Below the pieces are notes generated by a model that was not told the origin of the DNA, did no database searches, and saw only the letters and a program-made list of their open reading frames with translations. From Citrus sinensis (lineage: Eukaryota > Streptophyta > Magnoliopsida > Sapindales > Rutaceae): a stretch of DNA of 64,000 nt. The position numbers and the translations under genes are program-made. Where the stretch lies: assembly GCF_022201045.2 (NCBI RefSeq), contig NC_068558.1:47657501-47721500 (forward strand), read 5' to 3'. Positions 14,101-24,760 of this stretch are shown in pieces. Numbering within the stretch: the first letter of the stretch is position 1; every line of letters begins with the position of its first letter.

Positions 14101-16212
14101 GGTACCTATTGTTTCTTTCTAACTACTGAACGGTTCTCTATCCCTTTACTTCGCTATTCTTTCCTTCTTTGTGGCATATATAAACATGCTTCTGAGAAAG
14201 CTCCAGAAGTGTCTTTAACTACAGAATGAAGTTTGTAGTATTTGTTCAGATGTGTGGGCTATCAGTTGTATTGCTGTTGTACACTAATTTTTTTAAGGAC
14301 ATATGACTTACCTGAAATTTATCAAGTGCAGTTTGGTAAGGATAAAGCTACTGCAACTTATGGTGTGCTGCCTGCTGCAAATGTTCCTCCCCCATATGCT
14401 CTTGCATCTATATCTGCATTGCAATTTGACCACTATGGACACCGATTTGCTAGTGCGGCACTAGATGGAACTGTATGCACATGGCAGCTGGAGGTGGGAG
14501 GAAGGAGCAATGTCCGTCCAATGGAATCTTGTCTCTGCTTTAGTAGCCACGCAATGTATGTTTTCTTGTTATCCCATACCTTTGGAGGAAATTCCAGCTG
14601 TTGCCTTATTTTTCATTAGCAAGATTTTGGAATAATTGATATGGCTTTAGTTTGTGAATGGGTATAATTTCTTGCCATTTTCGGTGATAGACATGGTATG
14701 TGTGATCTATACTTTCTTTGAGTGCACTGGTATGGTTATCTTCCCCATTTTCCCTAAGATGCCACATATTCCTAAGAATCACTTACAATTAGATTAGGAA
14801 TTTTTAATTGTTAACAAGTTGAAATGGTGTTTCTTTGTGCTGCTAAATACTTTTTATTAATCAGCTGCAATTTTGGTTGCAGGGATGTCAGTTATATTAC
14901 TTCAAGTGGGTCAGTCATTGCTGCAGCCGGGCACAGCTCTAATGGGATCAATGTAGTTGTATGGGACACATTGGCTCCACCAACAAGTTCCCGAGCTTCC
15001 ATCACCTGTCATGAAGGTTTATATGATCTCTTTCTACCCTTAAAACTTTTAAACTTCGCTTTGAGTAAATGCAGATGCTTGTTTTGATTAATGTCGAGTT
15101 TTTGTGCATAATTTGCAAAATAAGACAAAAGCTACAATTCATCTCTTGATTGGAGACACAGGTAGCTGTCCTGAGTTTGGTTTGTGTAATCTTTGTGTAA
15201 TTTTACAATCTGCTTTCTTGACATAAGAGGAATTTTGTTGGTTCTGACATAATAGTGACTGTCTAGAAATAGTACTTTGCTGTACACTACATTATCTGTA
15301 GCATCAGTGGTGAGGTGTCTTGCATTAAGCGTTATGCAGATTGGTACATTTATTGTAATCTGTTGAGAACCTAGATTGATTGATTTAAAAATTGGTTCTT
15401 TACATTTGCAATCTCTCCGTCGGTTATTATAATAAGCTTTACCTATTCATGTAAGGTGGTGCACGCTCCATTTCTGTGTTTGATAATGACCTCGGAAGTG
15501 GATCTGTTTCTCCCCTTATTGTCACTGGTGGTAAAGGTGGCGATGTTGGAATACATGATTTCCGGTACATAGCAACTGGGAAAACTAAGAAGCACAAGCA
15601 CTCAGATAGGGGTGGATCAAGTATCAATACGTGTGCGCACGCTGATGCGCAAACAGGGTCTGGGAGTAAACCAGGAGATCAGAATGGGATGCTTTGGTAT
15701 ATACCAAAGGCACACTTAGGTACAGGCAATTTCTTTCAGTGACAATTATAACTTCATATCAGTGACTAATTTAATCTAATATCTCTATCAAATGATCTGG
15801 CTGAAGGGAGTGTCACCAGAATATCCACCGTCCCGAATACCAGTTTGTTCCTAACAGGGAGCAAAGATGGAGATGTAAAACTTTGGGATGCAAAAGCAGC
15901 GCAGTTAGTTTATCACTGGTCAAAATTGCATGAAAGGCACACCTTTTTGCAACCGAGCTCTCGGGGTTTTGGCGGAGTTGTACGGGTAACGATTGTTCTT
16001 ACTTTATTGCTAGCCTTCTATTTTGGAAGATATATCTTGGTTTTGTTGGAAGAAAGTACCTTTAATTGTGTTTGCACTGAAGCAAATATTATATTTAAAT
16101 GTGACAGGCTGGTGTAACAGATATACAAGTTGTTTCACGCGGTTTCTTATCATGTGGTGGAGACGGCTCTGTGAAGCTGATTCAACTCGAGGATTATCAG
16201 CATAGGTTGTGA
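2162..16212 (+). CDS. DmX-like/Rav1-type WD40 protein (V-ATPase assembly factor)
   Basis: Hand-built model of 16 exons: 2162-2555, 2825-5512, 5903-6338, 7108-7336, 8225-8389, 8683-8955, 9080-9325, 9928-10317, 10421-11854, 12028-12084, 12645-13073, 14332-14555, 14883-15016, 15456-15719, 15807-15985, 16108-16212. All junctions are GT-AG and keep frame, giving 2548 aa. The N-terminal ~900 residues contain WD-like repeats (for example VRLWCE and SLRLWRSE). The Rav1p C-type region spans about 890-1480 and includes FWVELRFQ, a DPKDCALLYIALNR stretch and ALKNAYVLLGRH. A second WD40 set occupies about 2200-2548 (IYLWE, VKLWDAK, VKLIQLED). In yeast and animals this family (Rav1, DmX, rabconnectin-3 alpha) promotes reversible assembly of V1 and Vo sectors of the vacuolar H+-ATPase; that role is inferred here. 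Intron 11 carries a Harbinger-like transposon. No premature stop is seen in the model. Confidence 0.93.
13208..14050. mobile_element. Harbinger-like non-autonomous DNA transposon, copy 1 (in intron 11 of the Rav1-like gene)
   Basis: An 843-bp insertion flanked by TTA on both sides (13205-13207 and 14051-14053). The left end TGCTGCGTTTACTTTTTGGA matches the reverse complement of the right end, GGCAGTGTTTACTTTCTGGA, with a few mismatches. Further GTTTACTT motifs lie inside both ends, and GGGAGTGG/CCCACTCC inverted motifs sit near the right end. The interior is extremely AT-rich and has no transposase. A near-identical copy is at 61299-62110. The 3-bp TSD and inverted ends favour PIF/Harbinger; the superfamily call is an inference. 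Confidence 0.8.
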
Positions 16213-19200
16213 AGAGGTTAAGTTTTATTTGAAGAGCATCGGAGGTCTTGCAGAACCTGTGAAATGCGAACAAATTATATTATGTGGAATTGGTAGATGC
16301 TGCAGATCAAGCCCTGTGTCTATATTTCACAAATTACAGTGCATTATCTGTCATGATCAACTGTAGATACAGATTGCTTTCCAGGCCATCGTTTTCATGA
16401 GCACAAAATGATTTGATAGCAGCCTTGGGAAGATCCAGATTTTTGGTGTTTATTCTCGAGGGATGGAGAATGAACTGTGAGTTGAGTTCTTCAATATGCT
16501 AAATTCGGCATTCCTCAGCTTTATGCCCCCCGCTGGGAACAAAACCATAATAAAAGAAAACTTCAGCAGCGCAATACATGATGTGAAATTCTATAAAATG
16601 GAGAAACAGTTGGGTAGCCGTGGTAGGTACATTGCGGCCCGTTCTCTTTGGCAAGCAGGCATCAAGTTTTGTATAATATTTTGATTGAAATTTTGTGCCT
16701 CAGTTAGGGATGGCAATGGGTTCTACAACTGAAATAAAGGGTCCGAGCTTTAAAGAAGTCCGAACCTCTGAATTTCGGATCAGAGAACGCCATCTTTCAG
16801 TGTATGAACAGCGACAGTTTGTTCTGCAAGTTTTTCATTTATAACAATCTAGTAAATGTAAATGTGTATACAGACGTATATGTAATCACTTGGAAAGAAG
16901 TACCATACAAATTCTTCCCGTGTTAGCGAATCAAGTGACCTGACTTAGGTTTGAACTGCTGTATTTTTTAAGATACAGTTGTAAAAAAAAATTATAATTA
17001 TGAAATATAAATTTTAAATAATAATTTTAATAAAATTATTAAAGATATAATAAATTTTTTATTATATAAATAAAAAATTATATCAGTATCGTTTTTAAAT
17101 TATAATAATTAGTATTTATTAAATATTTTAATATTGTAATTTTTAAATTATAATTGTCCAGTTTTAATTTTAAACGCACACCCTTATTATGAATTAGACG
17201 GAGTTGAAATAACAAAATGATTTTGACTTCGGCGAATTAGCGGGTTTGGTTCTCAGTGGTGTTCTGAAAAAAATGTTTGTTAGAGATTTAAGAGGATGAA
17301 TCTGGTTTGCCTCGGCGAATTAGCAATAACTATCGTTTCAAACCAAACAACCTTTTATGAATTATGCCGTCCTAGGCCCAGGGCAGAGGTTAACCAATCT
17401 TTGCACCAATCATTTATATCCTGGGAGTGGGCGGTGCCCAACCGCCAACTGCAATTTTTAAAAAATATCATTACAACAAACAAATATTTGTATGATGTGT
17501 TAATATTTGTTTTGAAAAATTACAATGACGCAGTGGTTATATTAAACAAAATGAAGCTATCTGGGAGTCGGCACTTGGCGGAAGTGTAAGATCTTACGAT
17601 AACCACGTGTCACGTCGCATGACCTCCTTGTGTCATTCATTCACTTCGCTTCACCGCAAATCTCAAACTAACAAGTCAAAAAGCAAAGCGTAATATTATT
17701 ATCGGCATCAAATTCTACAAAACTTTAATCTGTTTCTCAAGCTACTGACACGCGGACTCCATTCCGTTGTAAGCCTGATTTTCTCAAAGTTTCAACCCAA
17801 AAGGGCACACAAGATCTTGCGAGAAACCATGTGCACACACTGAATTATAGAAATGCCACTAGAAATTAATGATAACTTGAGGATTACTCGAAACTTCAAT
17901 TTCCTGTTTAATTAAATTTCAAAAAAGAAAAAAAATCAAGTGTAATTGAAAATAAATCAATTGACTTCAAAACACATTTACTCTATGAGCAAGCAGCTCA
18001 AATGGTCTGAAGCTCTGAGAAAGATGCCGAGCTGGCTTCGTTTGTTTTATTTATATTTCTGTTCAACTTTGGAGTCTCTTCGTGGGTTCAATCATCAGCC
18101 GTCTTAAAAAAAAAAAACCTACGGATTTTCATTCATATTTTAAATTTGCGATTATCTAATTTTCATAGGAAAAAACGAAATAAAATATGATGATATTGGA
18201 ATTTGGTGGACTCGAGATTTTCTTATTACTTGACCCTCTCGTATTAAAAACTTAGGAGATACGGAGCCTTATCTTGTAAATAATAATCCGGACCCGCAAT
18301 TACAATTACAGGTCTACGGTCGAGATCTTTTCTCACAACCACTGCTTGAAATCTGGCGTCCGTGGACCCCACTAACAAACTCTTAAAAAGGACAGGTAGG
18401 TGATAAACGACGCCGTTATATGTTAACTCTTTCTGTAATTTGATAATTTCATGACATTTTCATTCAGCCAAAAAAAAAAGGGAAAAGACAGGAGAATGAT
18501 GATAACAGAACAACAAAAGGATATGCATAGCAAAGGGGTATGCTGACAGCACCACCCTTACTTGTCTCGTGTTCTTAGATTCGTTTGTTAAGTCATTCGT
18601 ATCTGGACTTAAATGGTTTCATTCCATTTTCGGTTTCAAATCCACTCAACCACGCCACTTGCGTCTTAATTCAATCTCTTTTTTTTTCCCCCTTCCCTCA
18701 ACTCTTGTTCGATGGTTCGTTCTCTTGCTCTCGTTCAATTTTCTTATTGTGTTTGATGCATGTATCATCATCTGGTGGTTGGTTTTTACGCTGGCTTGTT
18801 GTGGTCGCGGTAGCTTTATTTATTTAATTATTTTTGGTTAACTGAATTAGTTATTGAGTCAGATACTGTGGGTGTGATTGCTATAAGATTTTCTAAATTA
18901 CAAAAATTAAATTGGACAGATTTTACATAATACGCTTGCTATCTTCGGAAAAGAATTTTATTGTTAGTTGCAAGGCCTCTGTACTTGATTCCTGTGGTTT
19001 GGATTTGGATGTTTGGAATGATGATATTGGTTGTGCTTTGCTGCTACTGTGATGAAATTAGATCCTGAATTATCTGTGTTATGCCTGTTTTGGTCATTTC
19101 TTCTGGGGAGGTGGTGTTCTGTTTCTTCAGGGGTGAAACAGAGGGCTGCTTGGTGTTTGGTTATGATAAATGATTTGATTTAACATATATCATAAGCCTC

Positions 19201-19571
19201 CAAAATACATTTGCATTACTGACGATTTTTATTTGGGCTTGGCAATAGCATAAGTTCCTCAAAGAATTTGATGGTATTTTCAACGCAAAAGTCTTCGTTT
19301 TGGGATTTCGGGATGAATATTTTGTTTTAATTGCTTTGCTTTGCTCTTGATTTTCTTTTGTTGCTGTGGGGAAGCAGTGTTGTGGTAGTGTGAAATTATC
19401 ACTGTCTTGTGTAACCCATAATATCTATTTTAGCTTACGTTTTAGTTTGGTCGTGTTTTATTGACTAGAAGGAGAAGCTTAACAGTTTGTGCTTCTTAAT
19501 TGGGATGAATATCTTGAGGTCATCTAAAGAGTAAGAAATGCTTCTTGACAGATAAATGTCTCCAGAATGTA
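16213..19571. other. Intergenic region and probable 5' leader of the downstream gene
   Basis: The first few hundred bases are probably the 3' UTR of the Rav1-like gene. At about 16965-17180 lies an AT-rich repeat listed separately. From roughly 18480 the sequence turns pyrimidine-rich and T-rich, like a plant leader followed by an intron; a possible acceptor (TTGACAG) ends at about 19552, only 20 bases before the ATG at 19572. That suggests a 5'-UTR intron, but no donor could be fixed with confidence. No other coding region is supported. Confidence 0.5.
16965..17180 (-). repeat. AT-rich MITE-like repeat, copy A
   Basis: The reverse complement of this stretch aligns by eye with 52525-52770. 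Shared blocks include ATAATTTAAAAxTxACAATA, ATTAAAATATTTxATAA, ATTTTTTATTT and TTTAATAATTTTATxAAAAT, in the same order and spacing. No ORF is present. Ends and TSDs could not be settled, so the class is unknown. Confidence 0.45.
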
Positions 19572-19585
19572 ATGGCAGGAGCTGA
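19556..19585 (+). promoter_or_regulatory. Nine-codon upstream ORF overlapping the main start
   Basis: An ATG at 19556 opens a nine-codon frame ending in TGA at 19583-19585. It overlaps the main ATG (19572) in another frame, so a ribosome starting here would pass the main start. The main ATG has the better context (G at -3 and +4). Whether the uATG is in the mRNA depends on the unverified 5'-UTR splice site just upstream. Confidence 0.4.
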
Positions 19586-21284
19586 AGCAAGGGCTGTGTG
19601 GCAGAGGGCAGCTAATCGTTGCTTTGTCCAAGAAGATGCCAAAAGAGCTCCCAAGTTAGCTTGCTGCCAATCATCGTCTTCATCGTCCAAACAGGTTGAT
19701 GCAGGACCTGCTGGTGTAGCAGATGCACCAGATCACCCTGCTGCAGGATTCATGCCTCTAAACATGAATCATTTGTATTCTGAACTGCCTTCTGATACAA
19801 GATGGTGGCTTCAGCTGCAACCTAACTACGGCTGCCAAAAAGGTTTAACAAGTGAGCAAATAAGTGCTGTGGAGGCTGAGATGGAAGCCTTGAGAGCTTG
19901 CTTTGTCAATTCACCCTCTAAGTTCAGTGGGGACCCCTCATTAGATAGCACCGGTGGTACTCTTGTTGATGGCAGTATAAACAATGATGTTTCTCACGAT
20001 GAGCTTTATAATAGAGTCTCCGCTGTTTGTAGGAATAAAGATCCTGAAGTTAGGAAACAAAATGTAGAGGCTGTAGATTGTAAGACAACCCAGGAATTTA
20101 TTGAACTTATGGATATTAGGGAGAACTATGAATTTATTGAAATGGATTCTGTAGGATGCCCGAGTTCCAAAACATCCAAGGAACCCTGTTTTGATCCAGA
20201 ATCTCCCTGGATTGGGGGCGGAAAGACTGAGCCGTGGTGGCGCACAACTGATAAAGATGATTTGGCCTCCTTGGTTGCCCAGAAGTCAGTCAGCTACATG
20301 GAAAACTGTGACCTTCCTCCACCTCAGAAGAAGCATACTAGGGCCCACCCTTATGCTCGTTCTCGGGCCTCTGATCTTGATGAAACGTCATCTTTGCATT
20401 TGAAATACCAAACTGATTACATTTCCAATCCAGTTGTTCATGCTCAGGGCTCTCCTGATTCTAGAAGAGCTTCAGTTGAAGAAGGGCAAATGCCATTTGG
20501 TTCTAGCGAATCATTCGGGTATATTTTAATGTCATATTTTCTGGTTGTTTATTGCATGAAATTGAATTGAAGATTAGTTTTTATTTCTCTATGAACATTC
20601 ATAGGGGTGTCTCATGTGAATTTTTATATCCCTAGCAAATCAAAGTTTCCGGCGTAGTAATATTCAACGCTGTGATTCTGCTAGTATGAGTAGGTAAATA
20701 ACTTGCATATGTACTTCCGCGCATGCTTGTGCGCTTGCATCAATGTCCAACACAGCTATATACATTGGCTTAATCTTTGCTGAATTTTTTATCTTATTAA
20801 CAGGTGTAGCACAGCACACAAGGGCATCTCAGAAACACAAGAAGTTTCTGAGGGTGACCCTTGCAAGGCTCAACTATTAGAAGCTCTCCGACATTCTCAA
20901 ACACGAGCAAGGGAAGCAGAGACGGCAGCAAAGGAAGCCTATGCTGAGAAGGAGCATATCCTCAAGCTCTTCTTCAGACAAGCCTCGCAACTTTTTGCAT
21001 ATAGACAGTGGTTCCAAATGCTGCAGCTAGAAGCCCTTTACTTCCAGATCAAGAATAGTGACCAGCCAATCTCCACTCTCTTCCCAGTGGCCCTTCCATG
21101 GGTGCCTCCCAAAGGTAGGAAAACGGGAAAGAATTGGCAGAAAGCTGCAAAGGGCAAAAGAGGGAAGCAAGGCCGACCAAAACATGACATGTCAAAGTAT
21201 GCTTTTGCTTTTGCGTGGGGCTTCGGTCTTGTTGGCGCTGGTTTGCTATTGGGATGGACTGTGGGATGGATGTTACCTTTCTAG
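19572..21284 (+). CDS. Plant protein of unknown function with C-terminal membrane segment
   Basis: Three exons (19572-20518, 20646-20693, 20804-21284) join in frame to give 491 aa. I chose the ATG at 19572 because the frame upstream has no other ATG. The N-terminus is basic with Cys and a Ser run (CCQSSSSSSKQ, about residues 35-45); a conserved-looking block follows (LYSELPSDTRWWLQLQPNYG, then an acidic helix EQISAVEAEMEALRA). The middle is acidic and Ser-rich. A helical segment (EALRHSQTRAREAETAAKEAYAEK) precedes a basic stretch rich in KGK/GRPKH and a final glycine-rich hydrophobic segment of about 20 residues that ends at the C-terminus, consistent with a tail-anchored membrane protein. 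I do not know its function. Position and architecture match what I recall of Arabidopsis At2g46550. The small exon 2 acceptor was chosen by frame, because the nearby CTAG acceptor would introduce a stop. Confidence 0.85.
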
Positions 21285-22124
21285 CGACGTATGAGAGCAT
21301 TAACTGAATCCGTGCTTCTTGTGATGATTGATTTTACTAAGGAAAGTGTTTGAATCAAAATTATGTAGATATATGTATGTGGTTAATTAGATTTCTTGGT
21401 CTCTGTAAGTAGGTGAATCTTCTCTCTTTTTCGTTTTTGCTTTCTATGTAGTTAAATGATGAGGTTCGTGTGTGTGTATGTATATTAGTCGAACATGTCA
21501 TACGACTGCAATCTCGTTTTGTTACTCTAAAATCCCTATCTCAGTGATGATTGATGAAGTGATCTGCGTTTGAAAGCTGAAACCTCTTCCACCTCCTATT
21601 CGTATTTTTGATGGTTGATGTGTATTATCAACTTTGGTAGATTTATCAAAGCAAAATTTAAAACATGTTCCAACACTAAAATGTGAAATGTATTCGTTAA
21701 AAACGTGTTTCATCACTAAAAGGAGATTCGGTTGGATTTTATTTGTTTATTGGAAGTGATTTACACGATCTTAACGAATTAGATTATGTTAAATAATAAT
21801 AAGAATAAGAAGAAGAAGAAGAAGAAGATCCCCCTGAAATTAAGAAATTGTTTTTAAGGGAAAAATTTAAAAAAAAAAAATTGAGAGAGAGAGAGAGAGA
21901 GAGCAATTATATTCGGCAAACTGACAATTGCTTGACCCGACCCGAACCATTATTATACCGGCCCGGGTAATTTACGCACTGCTAATTTTTTTTTTTTTTT
22001 TTTAAAAAAAAAGACAAAAGAAAAGAAGAAGAAGAGCCAAAAGCAAAGCAAGATAAACACAGATCCGCATCCGCTGACCCACATTGCAAAGACCCAAAAC
22101 AACTCTCTGGAAATATTAGAAAAG
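21285..22124. other. Short intergenic region with microsatellites
   Basis: Contains the 3' end of the membrane-protein gene and the promoter of the B9-like gene. Simple repeats are (AAG)n near 21810-21830 and (GA)n at 21883-21903, followed by poly-T/poly-A near 21988-22012. No additional gene is seen. Confidence 0.6.
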
Positions 22125-23601
22125 ATGGCGGTGATGGAGAAGCTGAGAATGTTTGTCGCACAAGAGCCGGTCGTTGCAGCTTCTTGCCTTATGGGTGCTT
22201 TTGGTATCCAATCCCTGAATGCACTTCTCAATTTTTGTTCCATTAATTGTTATCTATCTGTTAATCGATTGATACGTTGGGCAAATATCAGTTAAATTGG
22301 GGCGAGGCGAATATGCTAGTTTTTCTTCTGGTTACGTTACGGTTATTATTTGTGGCCTTCTCAAGTAAAATTCCCATGTTATTATTCATAGGTTTTTGAT
22401 TCCTGTTGTTTATTCAATCCTGTAAGATAGTCTTTTTAGGTTTCTACTTAATTTTTTTTTTTTTCACCGAGTATGCACTTCAATTTTTGATATCTTTTCA
22501 TTTACCAGAAATGCTATCTTTAACTAGTATGATATAGTTAAGACGAATTATGTGGAAATGTTCTACGAAACTGTATTGTTCTTCTCGTTTGAGCCCTATA
22601 TTCAAAAGTCTAGATGGAGATTACATTATTATTATGTATCTTTCACGGCTTTTTATGTTGATTATTAAGTAATTTCACTTATGTTTACACCTATCGATTG
22701 AAATTTTTATGAGCAGAAGATACGTTACGTGGTGAATGCGTTATTCTTTGTCTTTACAGAAAATAAACCATGAGTGCTTTCTGCAGCGCAATGAGTTGGT
22801 TTTTTTTTTTTTTTTCCTTTTGAGGAAACAATTATTCATCTTCCTGGTGAGTGATTTTGAGGAAACAATTATTCATCTTCCTGGTGAGTGACAATTAACT
22901 TTTTTTGTGAAAATCCCAGGCCTCTTCCTTCCAGCTGTTGTAAGGCCCATGCTAGACTCCTTTGAATCATCCAAACAAGTGCCTCAACCTGCGTTAAGCG
23001 ATGTGAGTATTGAATTTTGATTTATGATTCACTTTCTGATTCACTGACAAAATTATGGTTGCTTGAGTAGTTTGCAATATAAATTTAAGCAAGTGCCTTT
23101 TCTGGCTTTAGTTTTTTCTTTTCAATTTTAATGCCATTTACTTTATGCTTTGTAATGTAACACCCTGATAACATAATTCCTAGACTTGCTTCTGTTGTTG
23201 AAATAGGTCTTCTTGAATTAGGTTTAATTTTCTCCTCTGGCTGTTATCACGTGAAATCCTAATATGAATTTCATTCTTATTTGACTTTTTAACTCATTTT
23301 TTTGGAAGGAAAAGAAAATTTCCTGAAATGTATATGGCTAAAATTGTCATGTCTGAATGACTAAATGAATTGGCTGCCTACCTAATTCCTTTTAGCAATC
23401 TGATGCAGTTAGATCAGAGAGTAACAGTAATATGAAATTTCGCTTATAACACTGAAGATGCAAATTCTGTTACTGTAAATGTGTTTCACAGGAATTTCTT
23501 CACCTTCATGTCATGTATCAGCTTACATTCTAGTAATTTTATTACTTTGTCTTGCATCATTGCAGGTGGTTGCAGGTGTGACTGGGAAAAAACAGCAGTG
23601 A
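22125..23601 (+). CDS. NDUFA3: Mitochondrial complex I subunit B9/NDUFA3-like
   Basis: Three small exons (22125-22203, 22920-23002, 23566-23601) with GT-AG junctions give 65 aa. The protein has a short N-terminal helix ending in AQEPV, one hydrophobic segment (about residues 16-36, VVAASCLMGAF then LFLPAVV), and a short polar tail ending GKKQQ. The KEPV/QEPV motif followed by a single membrane helix and a proline is the pattern of the B9 (NDUFA3) accessory subunit of NADH:ubiquinone oxidoreductase, which sits in the membrane arm. Size fits plant B9 (about 60-65 aa). The assignment rests on this motif, size, and the position next to a Rav1-like and a membrane-protein gene, as At2g46540 is in Arabidopsis. 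Intron 1 contains a 37-bp tandem duplication. Confidence 0.75.
22821..22891 (+). repeat. 37-bp tandem duplication in intron 1 of the B9-like gene
   Basis: The block starting TGAGGAAACAATTATTCATC and ending in CTTCCTGGTGAGTGA occurs twice, at 22821 and 22858, with no mismatch in the shared 34 bases. Each copy contains CTG|GTGAGTG, which resembles a 5' splice site. It lies about 30 bases before the exon 2 acceptor. Confidence 0.9.
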
Positions 23602-24760
23602 TTTGATTTACGAATTAACTTGAAGATCTTAGCACACTGTTCGGGTCTGCGATTTTTTGTTTCTATCGTATCAACAATGAAATAAGCCTGAGTTTTAACT
23701 GTGAAACAGGACAAATGAATTTGTTGCATATTGGACATCATCATATTTTGTGTAGAATTATGAATATTTCATGTTGTGTTGAATTTTAAATCAGCAAAGG
23801 TTCATTGGGACCCATGCATTTCAGGGAAAACCTGGGAAATTCACTGCTACTCTTTCTCTTACAATCTCATTTCCATCCCATTGGCTGATCTTGTCATTTT
23901 AGTTGAGTGAATTTATTAGATTTCTGAAAGTATTACACTAAAAAATAATTGTGTACGTAGTGTTTTATGAGACACTTGGTTTTTGCAATTTCGTCCTCTG
24001 TTCTGATTTATCTGTTACCCATGTAGACATCCATATGAGATTAATAGGTTATTACTGGTAGGACATTTGCTTGTGTCCAGAAAAAGAAAGCTGAGCCAAT
24101 CTGGTCATTCAGCAAATTGGCTTCGTTGATTGTACAAATAAGCAGGTAATATGTTTGGTCAGTCGTCGTTTTGGTTCCACTTTGATACAGAAATACAATT
24201 CCCCCACTCCCTGAGCTGTGTCCAAGTTCTTAGGTTCATTTGTTTTGGCAGTCCATATTTCATTTATGTCGTGTTAATGATTGTTGCTTATCCAGAACGA
24301 AAAATAACCAAACTCGAAAAAGTGGAACTAAAGATCATGCATCCTTTTATTTGCATTTCTAGCAAACAATTGAGAATTAAGAGATTGCTACCGTGGGGTT
24401 GTAATATGTAATATTTTCTAGGCTTTGGGGAGAATCGAGCCATATGCTTCATATTCATTTCTTACAAATATGAGATATTCCCACCCAATGCTGCGGCTGT
24501 TGCTATTGAGATTTATTTACACGCCAGAGAGAGTTGCAATCCTAGGCCCATCACCAGAAAAAAAGCATCGCGGAATCCAGCTAGCTTAAGAAGTAGGCAT
24601 TGATGGGCTATGCTAGATTACATTTGATACGTCATTTTCATCACCAGAGATTAATTATCACCCAAGCAAAACAAAATAAAGGAAATAAAGTAGTACGCTA
24701 CAGGTAATTCATTAATAAACTAGCAAATGTAAGTTCCCGGTACGCAAAGGAAGAAGTCAA
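23602..24760. other. Intergenic region between convergent genes
   Basis: 3' flanks of the B9-like gene (+) and the DUF688-like gene (-). AT-rich, with no coding region I can support; an open frame near 24151-24411 has no recognisable features. Confidence 0.55.

Noticed and set aside
16700..16790. TTAGGGATGGCAATGGG, resembling a hAT end
   Set aside because: No matching second end or 8-bp duplication was found nearby; it lies in the probable 3' UTR and could be chance or a very short relic.
24151..24411. 86-codon plus-strand frame after the B9-like gene
   Set aside because: No domain or conserved pattern; lies in the convergent 3' flank.
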